From NCBI RefSeq assembly GCF_002127655.1, contig NZ_NEHB01000026.1:16380-80379 (forward strand): a DNA stretch of 64,000 nt. Reading direction: 5' to 3'. Position numbers and translations under genes: made by a program. The DNA comes from Janthinobacterium sp. GW456P. Lineage in GTDB: Bacteria > Pseudomonadota > Gammaproteobacteria > Burkholderiales > Burkholderiaceae_D. Below, one piece after another: positions 17,074 through 26,041 of this stretch (its first letter is position 1; every line of letters starts with the position of its first letter). The notes beneath the pieces were generated by a model, which worked only from the letters and a program-made list of their open reading frames with translations, did no database searches and was not told where the DNA came from.

Positions 17074-18441
17074 ATGAAACCTATGCGCCACCACATGTCC
17101 AAAATCCTCGCGTTCAGCCGCTTTTCCGTGCGCGATTTCCTCGCCACCGCTGGTCCCACCTTGTTGCTGGTCGGCGCGTTTTGCGCGCTCGCCTACTGGC
17201 TGGTCGACCCGGCGCCGCCGCGCCAGGTGAGTTTGTCGACGGGACAGGACAATAGCGCGTATGAAGAGTTCGGCAAGAAATACGCGGCCACCCTGGCCAA
17301 GCACGGCATCAAAGTGACCTTGCAGCCATCGCTGGGTTCGCAGGAAAACCTGCAGCGCCTGAATAACGGCAAGACCGATATCGCCTTCGTGCAAAGCGGT
17401 TCGACGGAACACGCCGATGCCGAGCGCCATGGCTTGATTTCCCTGGGCAGCCTGTTTACGGAACCCGTGTGGCTGTTCCTGCGCGAAGACAAGGAGGTGA
17501 AGGAACTGACGCAATTGAAGGGCATGAAGATCAACCTGGGGCCGGAAGGCACGGGCGTGCCCAGCCTGTTCCGGCAATTGCTGTCCGTGAACGGCGTGGA
17601 AGCGAGCGAGCTGACCGTCAGTGCCTTGCAAAACACGCCCGCCACGGTGGAGCTGCTGGAAGGGCGCATCGATGGTCTCGTGTTCAGCTCGGCGCCGGAA
17701 GCGCCGCTGATCCAGATGCTGCTGCAAACGCCGGGCATCAAGCTGTTTGATTTTTCGCAAGCGGAGGCCTACACGCGACGATTACCTTTCCTCACACATG
17801 TCGTCTTGCCGCGCGGCATAGTCGACCTGGGCAAAAATATCCCGGCGCAGGATTATCATTTGATCGCGCCGACCGCCACCCTGGTCGCGCGCGAAGACCT
17901 GCATCCGGCCCTGGTCGACCTGTTCGTGCAGGCGGCGGCCCGCATCCATGGCGGCACGGGCTGGTTCCAGCAGCAGGGGCAGTTCCCGTCCGCCCGCTAC
18001 ACGGAAATTCCCGTGGCGCCCGAAGCGCTGAAATTCTACAAGGATGGCGCGCCCGTGCTGCAACGCTATATGAGTTTCTGGCTGGCCAATTTCTTCGACC
18101 GCATGTGGGTGCTGGTGGTGGCGCTCGGCGCCTTGATATTGCCCCTGTCGCGCGTGGTGCCGCCCCTGTACGTGTGGCGCATCCGCTCGCGCGTGTACCG
18201 CTGGTATGGCCAGCTGCGCACGGTGGAGCAGGCGCTGGAAGATGTGCCGCCAGCGCAGCGCGCGCAAGTGTATGCGGAGCAATTGAAGCGGCTCGACCAG
18301 ATCGAGGAGATGGTCAACCAGATATCGATACCGCTGTCGTTTGCCGATGGCCTGTATGGCTTGCGCAGCCACATCAATTTTGTGCGCAAGCGTATATTGA
18401 CCCTGATGGGCGAGCCTCCAGAGGCAGGCGAACCAGCCTGA
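17074..18441 (+). CDS. TAXI-family TRAP-type solute-binding protein, membrane-anchored
   Basis: A 455-residue protein. An N-terminal membrane segment (about 25-45) is followed by a TAXI-type periplasmic domain (VSLSTGQDNSAYEEFGKKYA; KTDIAFVQSG; MKINLGPEGTGVPSLF; PATVELLEGRIDGLVFSS). A second hydrophobic helix (about 343-365) follows, then a basic cytoplasmic C-terminal tail of about 85 residues with helical character. TAXI proteins normally deliver ligand to TRAP DctQM-type permeases, but no permease gene is nearby. The double membrane anchor and cytoplasmic tail suggest a sensory or scaffold role, which is inference. Confidence 0.82.
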   Translation: MKPMRHHMSKILAFSRFSVRDFLATAGPTLLLVGAFCALAYWLVDPAPPRQVSLSTGQDNSAYEEFGKKYAATLAKHGIKVTLQPSLGSQENLQRLNNGKTDIAFVQSGSTEHADAERHGLISLGSLFTEPVWLFLREDKEVKELTQLKGMKINLGPEGTGVPSLFRQLLSVNGVEASELTVSALQNTPATVELLEGRIDGLVFSSAPEAPLIQMLLQTPGIKLFDFSQAEAYTRRLPFLTHVVLPRGIVDLGKNIPAQDYHLIAPTATLVAREDLHPALVDLFVQAAARIHGGTGWFQQQGQFPSARYTEIPVAPEALKFYKDGAPVLQRYMSFWLANFFDRMWVLVVALGALILPLSRVVPPLYVWRIRSRVYRWYGQLRTVEQALEDVPPAQRAQVYAEQLKRLDQIEEMVNQISIPLSFADGLYGLRSHINFVRKRILTLMGEPPEAGEPA

Positions 18442-18454
18442 GCGCTTAACCCGC

Positions 18455-18739
18455 TTAAACGAGGGTGACGGACAGCTTGCGTCCGAGCAACGCGGCGGCC
18501 CGTTCCAGCGTGGACAGCGTCACGTCGCTGCCTGGGTCGAGCAGGCGGTCGAGTTGCGAGCGGCTCGTCTGCAGCAGTGCCGCCATGCGCGTCTTCGACA
18601 GCGATTGCTCCTGCATCGCCTGCGTCAGTTGCCAGGCGATCACTTCCTTGATGGCGCGGGTTTGCGTTTGCTCGAAGATGCCTTCTTCCTTGAGGAAGTC
18701 GTCGAGACTGCTGCCGAGGTGGGGCGCGGTGGCGTTCAT
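18455..18739 (-). CDS. XRE/HigA-like antitoxin
   Basis: A 94-residue protein with a helix-turn-helix in the middle (LTQAMQEQSLSKTRMAALLQ followed by TSRSQLDRLLDP), typical of XRE-type antitoxins that neutralise the toxin and repress their own operon. The ATG at 18739 overlaps the stop of the upstream toxin gene by 4 nt (toxin first, as in higBA). A longer open frame upstream is not needed. Confidence 0.82.
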   Translation of the reverse strand: MNATAPHLGSSLDDFLKEEGIFEQTQTRAIKEVIAWQLTQAMQEQSLSKTRMAALLQTSRSQLDRLLDPGSDVTLSTLERAAALLGRKLSVTLV

Positions 18740-19086
18740 GTCAATTCCTTGTGGCGTTTGCGGGCCAGCGCCAGGTCGTCGTCCGGCGTGGTCCGGGTTT
18801 TCTTGATAAAGCCGTGCAGCGCCACCAGGCAATCGCCGTGATGGCAGATCAGCACGCGCGCAATGCGGTTGCCGGGCAAGCTGCTGCGAATTTTTGATAA
18901 ACCTTGCCCGAGATGCCGGCACAGGGGCATGCCGACGGGCCAGCGCCATTGCGCATGCATGAGGTCTTGCCCGATCACATGGCGCTCTTCGATAGGCAAG
19001 GACTTGAGCCAGTCACGCACGGGTTCGCCGCCATTGCCATTTGCAAAGAACCGCAGGGTAATCTGCCGCAAGCCGGAAGCATCCAT
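18736..19086 (-). CDS. HigB/RelE-type toxin (phage-derived Gp49-like family)
   Basis: A 116-residue protein resembling the Gp49-like/HigB family of RelE-fold mRNA interferases. It starts with LRQITLRFFANGNGGEPVRDWLKSLP, and has the core IRSSLPGNRIARVLICHHGDCLVALHGFIKKTRTTP and a C-terminal helix ALARKRHKEL. The family cleaves mRNA, often on the ribosome. It is translationally coupled to the downstream antitoxin. A short GTAC-N8-GTAC inverted repeat at 19103-19118, just upstream of the start, could be the autoregulatory operator. Confidence 0.82.
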   Translation of the reverse strand: MDASGLRQITLRFFANGNGGEPVRDWLKSLPIEERHVIGQDLMHAQWRWPVGMPLCRHLGQGLSKIRSSLPGNRIARVLICHHGDCLVALHGFIKKTRTTPDDDLALARKRHKELT

Positions 19087-19102
19087 GACGCACCCCTATG
19101 TT

Positions 19103-19118
19103 GTACTATATAAGGTAC
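19103..19118 (-). promoter_or_regulatory. Possible operator of the toxin-antitoxin operon
   Basis: GTAC and GTAC are arranged as an inverted repeat around the AT-rich centre TATATAAG, 17 bp upstream of the toxin start. TA operons usually have a dyad here. The site is short and is a guess. Confidence 0.3.
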
Positions 19119-19241
19119 CCACCTGCAAGGAGAATCTGCACCGCAGTTAAAATAACGGGAGCGCATGGATGGTTGTAGCCGATGGCGGGCCACCGCGTGG
19201 CCCGCCAGATCAAACCCTGTTCAGATAGTCAGGCGCCCAGC

Positions 19242-19703
19242 TCAGGCGCCCAGCCACGGCAGTCCGGCCTTGCACCAGCCGCCGATTTGTTTGCGGTGGC
19301 CGTCCGCATCCTTGTCGCCTTCAAAACCTTCGAGGATGTCGAAGCAGTTGATATAGCCGTGTTCGGTCGCCAGCTTGGCGGCATGGCGCGAGCGCACGCC
19401 GGAGCGGCACAGGAACAGCAACACCTCGTCCTTGCCGGCCTGGGCGGCCAGTTGCGCGAGGAAATCGGGATTCGGTACGCCGCCCGGATAGGTGGCCCAT
19501 TGCACCGCACCATGCTGGGTATCGGCGATGTCGACCCGGCCAACCCAGTCGCGCTCGGCGTTCGTGCGCACATCGATGAGCTTGACGGCGGGATCGCGCT
19601 GCAGCAGCTCATACGCTTCCTGCGGCGTGACGGCGCCGGCATACGGTGTTCCTTCATTGGCCCGGCTGCGGGCGGTGGTCAGGATGTCGGCGGTGGTGGT
19701 CAT
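19242..19703 (-). CDS. Rhodanese-like sulfurtransferase domain protein
   Basis: A 153-residue single-domain rhodanese. It has VTPQEAYELL, KLIDVRTNAERDWVG (CH2A-type motif) and the active loop LCRSGVRS with persulfide-forming Cys99. The ATG at 19703 is chosen because the upstream extension to 19862 runs through the promoter region of glnA. It is divergent from glnA. The physiological sulfur acceptor is unknown. Confidence 0.88.
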   Translation of the reverse strand: MTTTADILTTARSRANEGTPYAGAVTPQEAYELLQRDPAVKLIDVRTNAERDWVGRVDIADTQHGAVQWATYPGGVPNPDFLAQLAAQAGKDEVLLFLCRSGVRSRHAAKLATEHGYINCFDILEGFEGDKDADGHRKQIGGWCKAGLPWLGA

Positions 19704-19828
19704 GGCGTCCTCGATGAAAGTGGGAAGGTGTGGTCGATTATAGTGCGCCGTCCGCGCCCCGCAAACGGGAAACCACGATGTACGACGCACGCACCACAAC
19801 GAGGCATTTCTCAAGAACTGGCGCAAAA

Positions 19829-19845
19829 TGCACGATAATGGTGCG
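19829..19845. promoter_or_regulatory. NtrC-binding site 1 upstream of glnA
   Basis: TGCACGATAATGGTGCG matches the enterobacterial NtrC consensus TGCACCAAAATGGTGCA at 14 of 17 positions. It lies 29 bp (centre to centre) upstream of a second site. Confidence 0.7.
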
Positions 19846-19857
19846 TTATTCGTTTTT

Positions 19858-19874
19858 TGCACTTGGATAGTGCA
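19858..19874. promoter_or_regulatory. NtrC-binding site 2 upstream of glnA
   Basis: TGCACTTGGATAGTGCA is a perfect dyad (TGCACT / AGTGCA) with a 5-bp centre. Its centre lies about 110 bp upstream of the sigma-54 -24 element, a normal enhancer distance. Confidence 0.75.
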
Positions 19875-19973
19875 TTCTTGATTTAGCGCAAACGCAGCAG
19901 GAAAATCGCGGGCACGAAAACTTTCACTGGCAAGGCCGGGTTTTGACCTGGGCGCCTACATCCCACCAGAAGC

Positions 19974-19989
19974 TGGCATGGAATCTGCT
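19974..19989 (+). promoter_or_regulatory. Sigma-54 (RpoN) promoter of glnA
   Basis: TGGCATGGAATCTGCT fits the -24/-12 consensus TGGCAC-N5-TTGCW with the required spacing between the GG and GC dinucleotides. It lies about 100 bp before the glnA start and is served by the two NtrC sites upstream. Confidence 0.75.
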
Positions 19990-20088
19990 ATGATCCTTAT
20001 GAGTTTTGGTGGCACGCAATGTTTGCTTCGCTTCATCAGCCCAGACGCATTAAGGTCGGCTCACCCCACATTCATTTAGGAGATACGC

Positions 20089-21504
20089 ATGGCAATGACA
20101 GCCGCAGAAGTCTTGAAGATGGTAGAAGAAAACGAAGTCAAATTCGTTGATTTCCGCTTTGCCGATACCCGTGGTAAAGAGCAGCACGTGACGGTTCCCG
20201 TGTCGCACTTCGACATGGACAAATTCGAGTCGGGCCACGCCTTTGACGGTTCTTCGATCGCTGGCTGGAAAGGCATTGAAGCGTCCGACATGATCTTGCT
20301 GCCGGATCCAAACACGGCCAACATCGACCCGTTCATGGAAGAAACGACCCTGTTCATGCAGTGCGACGTGATCGAACCGTCGGACGGCAAGGGCTACGAC
20401 CGCGACCCGCGCTCGATCGCGAAACGCGCCGAAGCCTACCTGAAATCGTCGGGCATGGGCGACACCGCTTACTTCGGCCCTGAGCCAGAATTCTTCATCT
20501 TCGACAGCGTACGCTGGAAGATCGACATGTCGGGCTGCTTCGTCAAGATCGGTTCGGACGAAGGTTCGTGGTCGACCGGCAAGGATATCGAAGGCGGCAA
20601 CAGCGGCCACCGCCCTACCGTCAAGGGCGGCTACTTCCCCGTGCCACCAGTGGACAGCTTCCAGGACATGCGTTCGGAAATGTGCCTGATCCTGGAATCG
20701 CTGGGCATCCCGGTTGAGGTACATCATCACGAAGTGGCCGGCGCCGGCCAGAATGAAATCGGCACCAAGTTCTCGACCCTGGTCGAGCGCGCCGACTGGA
20801 CGCAAAACCTGAAATACGTGGTGTGGAACGTGGCGCACAGCTATGGCAAGACCGCCACCTTCATGCCGAAACCTATCGTTGGCGACAACGGTTCGGGCAT
20901 GCACGTGCATCAATCCGTATGGAAAGATGGCAAAAACCTGTTCGCTGGCGACGGCTATGCCGGCCTGTCCGATTTCGCCCTGTACTACATCGGCGGCATC
21001 ATCAAGCACGCCAAGGCACTGAACGCGATCACCAACCCGGGCACCAACTCGTACAAGCGTCTGGTACCAGGCTACGAAGCGCCGGTGAAACTGGCGTACT
21101 CGGCGAAAAACCGTTCCGCCTCGATCCGTATCCCGCACGTGGCCAATCCAAAAGGCCGCCGCGTCGAAGCGCGCTTCCCGGATCCACTGGCGAACCCGTA
21201 CCTGTGCTTCGCCGCACTGCTGATGGCCGGCCTGGACGGCGTTGCCAACAAGATCCATCCGGGCGAAGCCGCCTCGAAAGATCTGTACCATCTGCCGCCG
21301 GAAGAAGACGCACTGATCCCTACCGTGTGCGCTTCGCTGGAAGAAGCACTGGAAGCCCTGGACAAGGACCGCGAGTTCCTGACCCGTGGCGGCGTGTTCA
21401 GCGATTCGATGATCGACGCGTACCTGGAACTGAAAATGCAGGACGTGCAGCGCATGCGCATGACCACGCATCCTGCCGAGTTCGACATGTACTACTCGCT
21501 GTAA
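20089..21504 (+). CDS. glnA: Glutamine synthetase type I
   Basis: A 471-residue dodecameric enzyme that makes glutamine from glutamate, ammonia and ATP. It has [14 protein letters not shown], the beta-grasp FDGSSIAGW, the active-site [14 protein letters not shown], and [16 protein letters not shown]. Tyr400 in [10 protein letters not shown] is the adenylylation site, so activity should be controlled by GlnE, which is encoded at 44302-47055. The start ATG has GGAGATACGC upstream. Regulation by nitrogen is indicated by the sigma-54 promoter and paired NtrC sites upstream. Length is standard for GSI-beta. Confidence 0.97.
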   Translation: MAMTAAEVLKMVEENEVKFVDFRFADTRGKEQHVTVPVSHFDMDKFESGHAFDGSSIAGWKGIEASDMILLPDPNTANIDPFMEETTLFMQCDVIEPSDGKGYDRDPRSIAKRAEAYLKSSGMGDTAYFGPEPEFFIFDSVRWKIDMSGCFVKIGSDEGSWSTGKDIEGGNSGHRPTVKGGYFPVPPVDSFQDMRSEMCLILESLGIPVEVHHHEVAGAGQNEIGTKFSTLVERADWTQNLKYVVWNVAHSYGKTATFMPKPIVGDNGSGMHVHQSVWKDGKNLFAGDGYAGLSDFALYYIGGIIKHAKALNAITNPGTNSYKRLVPGYEAPVKLAYSAKNRSASIRIPHVANPKGRRVEARFPDPLANPYLCFAALLMAGLDGVANKIHPGEAASKDLYHLPPEEDALIPTVCASLEEALEALDKDREFLTRGGVFSDSMIDAYLELKMQDVQRMRMTTHPAEFDMYYSL

Positions 21505-21540
21505 TGGCGCCACGCCGGCAATGTGCCGGTAGTGAATAAA

Positions 21541-21580
21541 AAAACGCGGGTGAGGCGATGGTCTTGCCCGCGTTTTTTTT
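21541..21580 (+). terminator. Terminator of glnA
   Basis: AAACGCGGG / CCCGCGTTT arms around a 16-nt loop, followed by a T-run, 37 bp after the glnA stop. It separates glnA from the ntrBC genes, so those probably have their own promoter or depend on readthrough. Confidence 0.8.
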
Positions 21581-21660
21581 TGCCGTACCCAATGCGGCGC
21601 CAGGGCGGTGTTGTATAGTCGGCCCAGGAACGATGCGGCATGTGCCGACAGGAGTGGAGA

Positions 21661-22164
21661 TTGACCAAGCATTACAGAATGGCGCTGATGGCAGGATTGC
21701 TGGGCGCGGCGGCACAGGCGCACGGGCAGTTGTATGTGTGCGCCGATGCGCAAGGACACAAGACCTACACGGACAGGCGGGCTGGCGCGCATTGCCAGCT
21801 GCTCGATTTGCCGGGCGCCATGACGGAGCCGCCCCGCAAGACGGCACCGCTGGCAGGCGCGCGGCCCGCCATGCAGGCTGCCGGGACACCGGCGCCTGCC
21901 GCCGGCGCGTTTCCCAAGGTCGATGGCGCCGAGCAGCGCGCGCGCGACCTGGACCGGCGCCAGATCCTGCAGGACGAATTGCGCAGCGAAGAGCAGAAAC
22001 TGGCGGCGCAGCGCCTCGAATTCAACGGCGGGCAGCCCGAGCGCCAGGGCAATGAGCGCAATTACGCGAAATACCAGGAACGGGTGGCGCAGTTGAAGGA
22101 CAACATTAGCCGGACACAGCAGAACGTCGAGGCCCTGAAACGCGAGATCGCGAATATTCGGTAA
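21661..22164 (+). CDS. DUF4124-like secreted protein with C-terminal coiled coil
   Basis: A 167-residue protein. TTG at 21661 is favoured as start because AGGAG lies 6 nt upstream; it gives a signal peptide ending near AQAHG. The mature N-terminus, QLYVCADAQGHKTYTDRRAG, resembles DUF4124 (I/LY-x-C-x-D-x-x-G-x-x-x-Y-T/S-D). A Pro/Ala linker follows, then a charged helical stretch (about residues 90-165, RARDLDRRQILQDELRSEEQ onward) likely to form a coiled coil. It sits between glnA and ntrB and lies 5 bp from ntrB, so it is probably cotranscribed with ntrBC. Function is unknown. Confidence 0.75.
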   Translation: MTKHYRMALMAGLLGAAAQAHGQLYVCADAQGHKTYTDRRAGAHCQLLDLPGAMTEPPRKTAPLAGARPAMQAAGTPAPAAGAFPKVDGAEQRARDLDRRQILQDELRSEEQKLAAQRLEFNGGQPERQGNERNYAKYQERVAQLKDNISRTQQNVEALKREIANIR

Positions 22165-22169
22165 AGCAC

Positions 22170-23258
22170 ATGACACTAGACAACCATCCCAGCCGCCCGG
22201 CCCATCTGGCCGGCCTTGATTTGCTCGCTTCAGCCGTGATCCTGCTCGACGGCGACGGCCGCATCAGCTATGCCAACGCGGCGGCGGAAAACCTGCTGGA
22301 AAGTTCGCTGAAAGCCCTGTCGCGGCAAAAGCTGACGGCGCTGTTCCTCAATCCCGACGAGCTGGCCGGCATCTGCGCGCAGGCGCTCGAACACAAATTC
22401 TCCGACTTGCGCCAGGACCTGAGCCTGGAACGGCTGGGGCGCGAGCCGCTGCGCGTGCACAGCATCGTCAGCGCGCTCGACGCGCCAAGCGACGGGGTGC
22501 TGATCGAGCTGCGCGAGAACGTGCAGCAATTAAAGCTCGACCGCGAGGAGCGCATCCTCGACCAAAGCCAGGTCAACAAGGAGCTGATCCGCAACCTGGC
22601 GCATGAAATCAAGAACCCGCTGGGCGGCATCCGCGGCGCGGCCCAGCTGCTGGAGCTGGAATTGCCGGCCTTGCACCTGAGCGAATTGCGCGAATACACA
22701 CAGGTCATCATCAAGGAAGCGGACCGGCTGCAGACGCTGGTCGACCGCCTGCTGGCGCCGCACCGCCGCCCGCATATCGTCGGCGACGTGAATATCCACG
22801 AAGTGTGCGAACGGGTGCGCAGCCTGATCCTGGCCGAATTTCCCAGCGGGCTGACCATTTCGCGCGATTATGATGCCTCGATTCCCGAGTTTCGTGGCGA
22901 CAAGGAGCAATTGATACAGACCGTCCTCAATATCGCACATAACGCGGCGCAAGCGCTGGCCGAGCGCATCGAGGCGGGCGACGCGGAGCTGATTTTCAAG
23001 ACGCGCGTGGCGCGTCAGGTGACCCTGGCCAAGGTTCGCTACAACCTGGCATTAGACTTGCATATCATTGACAATGGACCGGGCATCGCACCCCAGATCC
23101 GCGACCGGATTTTCTACCCGCTGGTGTCGGGCAGGGAAGGCGGCAGCGGTCTGGGGCTGACCTTGGCGCAAACCTTCGTGCAACAGCACCTGGGCGTGAT
23201 CGAGTGCGAAAGCCGGCCTGGATACACCGATTTCAGGATCGTTCTCCCCTTGCCATAA
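22170..23258 (+). CDS. glnL: Nitrogen regulation sensor histidine kinase NtrB (GlnL)
   Basis: A 362-residue soluble kinase. An N-terminal PAS domain (about 15-120) is followed by the HisKA segment RNLAHEIKNPLGGIRGAAQL with phospho-acceptor His145. The HATPase domain has N-box LNIAHNAAQAL, G1 DNGPGIAP and G2 GGSGLGL. It phosphorylates or dephosphorylates NtrC according to nitrogen status relayed by PII. It is followed 48 bp later by ntrC. Length and order match NtrB of other proteobacteria. Confidence 0.96.
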   Translation: MTLDNHPSRPAHLAGLDLLASAVILLDGDGRISYANAAAENLLESSLKALSRQKLTALFLNPDELAGICAQALEHKFSDLRQDLSLERLGREPLRVHSIVSALDAPSDGVLIELRENVQQLKLDREERILDQSQVNKELIRNLAHEIKNPLGGIRGAAQLLELELPALHLSELREYTQVIIKEADRLQTLVDRLLAPHRRPHIVGDVNIHEVCERVRSLILAEFPSGLTISRDYDASIPEFRGDKEQLIQTVLNIAHNAAQALAERIEAGDAELIFKTRVARQVTLAKVRYNLALDLHIIDNGPGIAPQIRDRIFYPLVSGREGGSGLGLTLAQTFVQQHLGVIECESRPGYTDFRIVLPLP

Positions 23259-23306
23259 GCGAGGCAGTATCCCACTCATGAAATCCATTGCGGGACGCAC
23301 ACACTA

Positions 23307-24797
23307 ATGAAGCCAATCTGGATAGTTGACGACGACGAATCAATCCGCTGGGTGCTGGAAAAAGCCCTGGCGCGGGAAAATCTCGCCACCAAGAGTTTTG
23401 CCAATGCGCGCGACGCCATCGCCGCACTGGAATTTGACACGCCGCAAGTGCTCGTGTCCGATATCCGCATGCCGGGCGCGTCCGGCCTGGAATTGCTGCA
23501 GACGGTCAAGTCGCGCTTTCCCGGCTTGCCAGTCATCATTATTACCGCCTTTTCCGACCTCGATTCGGCCGTCGCGGCCTTCCAGGGCGGCGCCTTCGAA
23601 TACCTGGCCAAGCCGTTTGACATCGACAAGGCCGTCGAGCTGATCCGCCGCGCGCTGGAAGAGAGCCTGCGCGAGACCAGCGTCGAATCGGGCCCGTCGG
23701 AAACGCCGGAAATCCTCGGCCAGGCGCCGGCCATGCAGGAAGTCTTCCGCGCCATCGGCCGTTTGTCGCAATCGAATGTGACCGTGCTCATCACGGGCGA
23801 ATCCGGTTCCGGCAAGGAACTCGTGGCGCGCGCGCTGCACAAGCACAGCCCGCGCGCGGCGCAGCCTTTCATCGCCCTGAACACGGCGGCGATCCCGAAG
23901 GATTTGCTCGAGTCCGAACTGTTCGGCCATGAGCGTGGGGCGTTTACGGGCGCCCAGACGACGCGCCGGGGCCGCTTCGAGCAGGCCGAGAATGGCACTT
24001 TGTTCCTCGATGAAATCGGCGACATGCCGTTCGACCTGCAGACGCGCTTGCTGCGCGTGCTGTCCGACGGCCATTTCTATCGCGTCGGCGGCCATCAGCC
24101 GATGAAGGCCAACGTGCGCGTCATTACAGCCACGCACCAGAACCTCGAGCAGCGCGTGCGCGACGGCCTGTTCCGTGAAGACTTGTATCACCGGCTGAAC
24201 GTGATCCGGCTGCGCCTGCCCAGTTTGCGGGAGCGGCGCGAGGATATCCCCATCCTGGTGCGCCACTTCCTGGTGCAAAGCGCGCGCCAGCTGGGCGTGG
24301 AAGCCAAACGCATGAGCGAGCCGACGATGCAGTTCCTGAGCAGCCTCGATTTGCCCGGTAATGTGCGCCAGCTGGAAAACCTGTGCAACTGGATCACCGT
24401 CATGGCGCCGGGCCAGACGGTGGAAATCAAGGACTTGCCGCTGGAATTGACGCAGGGGCAGGGCGATGGCGCCGCCACAGCGGCGGCGGGCGAGGCTGCG
24501 CCGGCAGCCGCTGTCCATCCGCATGGCGGCCAGGTCTTCGAAGCGGCCGCGCCCGTCAACGGCGCGCCGCCGGGCTGGATCGGCTTGCTGGAATTGCAGG
24601 CGGCCGGCATGCTGGGCGCGGGGCAGCAGGAAGTCATGGCCGTGCTGGGGCGGCAATTCGAGTCGGCCCTGATCAAGACGGCGCTCAAGCATACGCACGG
24701 GCGCAAGAATGACGCCGCCGTGCGCCTGGGCATCGGCCGCAATACCATCACCCGCAAGATCTCCGAACTGGGCATCGACGGCGCCAAAGACGATTGA
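23307..24797 (+). CDS. glnG: Nitrogen regulation response regulator NtrC (GlnG)
   Basis: A 496-residue sigma-54 activator. The receiver domain starts KPIWIVDDDESIRWVL with phospho-acceptor Asp52. The AAA+ domain has Walker A GESGSGKE, the sigma-54-contacting GAFTGA loop and Walker B LFLDEIGD. A C-terminal Fis-type helix-turn-helix (RKNDAAVRLGIGRNTITRKI) follows. An Ala/Gly-rich linker (about 385-420) separates the AAA+ and DNA-binding domains. It should bind the two boxes upstream of glnA in this window. The terminal position suggests cotranscription with ntrB. Confidence 0.97.
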   Translation: MKPIWIVDDDESIRWVLEKALARENLATKSFANARDAIAALEFDTPQVLVSDIRMPGASGLELLQTVKSRFPGLPVIIITAFSDLDSAVAAFQGGAFEYLAKPFDIDKAVELIRRALEESLRETSVESGPSETPEILGQAPAMQEVFRAIGRLSQSNVTVLITGESGSGKELVARALHKHSPRAAQPFIALNTAAIPKDLLESELFGHERGAFTGAQTTRRGRFEQAENGTLFLDEIGDMPFDLQTRLLRVLSDGHFYRVGGHQPMKANVRVITATHQNLEQRVRDGLFREDLYHRLNVIRLRLPSLRERREDIPILVRHFLVQSARQLGVEAKRMSEPTMQFLSSLDLPGNVRQLENLCNWITVMAPGQTVEIKDLPLELTQGQGDGAATAAAGEAAPAAAVHPHGGQVFEAAAPVNGAPPGWIGLLELQAAGMLGAGQQEVMAVLGRQFESALIKTALKHTHGRKNDAAVRLGIGRNTITRKISELGIDGAKDD

Positions 24798-24941
24798 CGC
24801 CTTGCCGGACGGAGCTTGTGCTCCGTCCGCGTCCCCTTGACGTTCCTTGCACGCCACAACAGCCACAAGAAATGCAGGCAATCAGGTAAGCTGGCGCCTG
24901 CCGGACTGTTTCGTCCGGTCTTTATTGGATTGTGGAACTGT

Positions 24942-25907
24942 ATGCTCATAAACTGCGTGGCCTACCAGGATGGCAAAAAACTGGCCGACTTGCCGATCGA
25001 CGACATCAGCGATTACGTCGAGCGGCCCGACTGCTTCGTCTGGGTGGCCCTGCTCGACGCCACGCCGGCCGAGCTGAAACAGATGCAGCACGAGTTTTGT
25101 CTGCACGAATTGGCCGTCGAGGATGCGCAGCGCGGTCACCAGCGCCCGAAGATCGAGGAATATGGCGACTCGCTGTTTGCCGTCGTGAAAACCGTGGAAA
25201 TGGTCGACAACGAACTGGTGCTGGGCGAAGTGGACATTTTTGTCGGCGCCAACTATGTGCTCTCGTCGCGCAGCAACAGCTCGCAAGGTTTCCTCGGCGT
25301 GCGCGCGCGTGCCGAGCGCGAACCGCATCTGCTGCGCCAGGGCTCGGCCTTCGTGCTGTATGCGCTGATGGACGCGGTCGTCGACCGTTACTTTCCCGTG
25401 CTCGACGCGCTCGAATCGGAGCTGGAACTGATCGAGGACCGCATCTTCGACCGTGGCACCGAACGCGACAATATCGAACGGCTGTATCAATTGAAACGCA
25501 AGGTCATGGTCTTGCGCCACGTGGTGGCGCCCCTGATGGAAGCGGTGGGCAAGCTGCACGGCGGGCGCGTGCCGCCGCTGTGCCACGATACCCAGGAGTA
25601 TTTCCGCGACGTGCATGACCATCTGGCGCGCATCAACGGCACGCTCGACACCATCCGCGATACGATCAGCACGGCCATCCAGGTGAATCTGTCGATGGTG
25701 GCCATCGACGAGAGCGAAGTGAACAAGCAGTTGGCGGCCTGGGCCGCTATCTTTGCCGTGTTCACGGCGTTTGCCGGCGTGTGGGGCATGAACTTCAAGT
25801 TCATGCCGGAACTGGACTGGCATTATGGCTATCCGGCCGCCGTTGCAGTGATGAGCTGTGTCTGCGGTTATATGTATTACTTGTTCAAGCGTTCCGGCTG
25901 GCTATAA
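24942..25907 (+). CDS. corA: CorA-family magnesium/cobalt transporter
   Basis: A 321-residue protein with the hallmark GMN signature (GVWGMNFKFMPE) after the first of two C-terminal membrane helices. It ends with a short basic tail, YYLFKRSGWL. The long N-terminal cytoplasmic funnel includes FCLHELAVEDAQRGHQRPKI and the stalk helix DVHDHLARINGTLDTIRDTI. It forms a pentameric divalent-cation channel in the inner membrane. The ATG at 24942 gives the standard N-terminus (MLINCVAYQDGKKL); the open frame before it is intergenic. Confidence 0.93.
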   Translation: MLINCVAYQDGKKLADLPIDDISDYVERPDCFVWVALLDATPAELKQMQHEFCLHELAVEDAQRGHQRPKIEEYGDSLFAVVKTVEMVDNELVLGEVDIFVGANYVLSSRSNSSQGFLGVRARAEREPHLLRQGSAFVLYALMDAVVDRYFPVLDALESELELIEDRIFDRGTERDNIERLYQLKRKVMVLRHVVAPLMEAVGKLHGGRVPPLCHDTQEYFRDVHDHLARINGTLDTIRDTISTAIQVNLSMVAIDESEVNKQLAAWAAIFAVFTAFAGVWGMNFKFMPELDWHYGYPAAVAVMSCVCGYMYYLFKRSGWL

Positions 25908-26041
25908 AAATTTCCTGTGTATCTGTATTATTAAACAATAGCCAGGGGTACAATCGCGGCAAGTCCGTTGACTCGGGCCTTTGCTGAGGATCGCCGCGCC
26001 GGCAGCTTTGCCTGCGCTTCCCGTGCCGCGCAGGAGCATTC

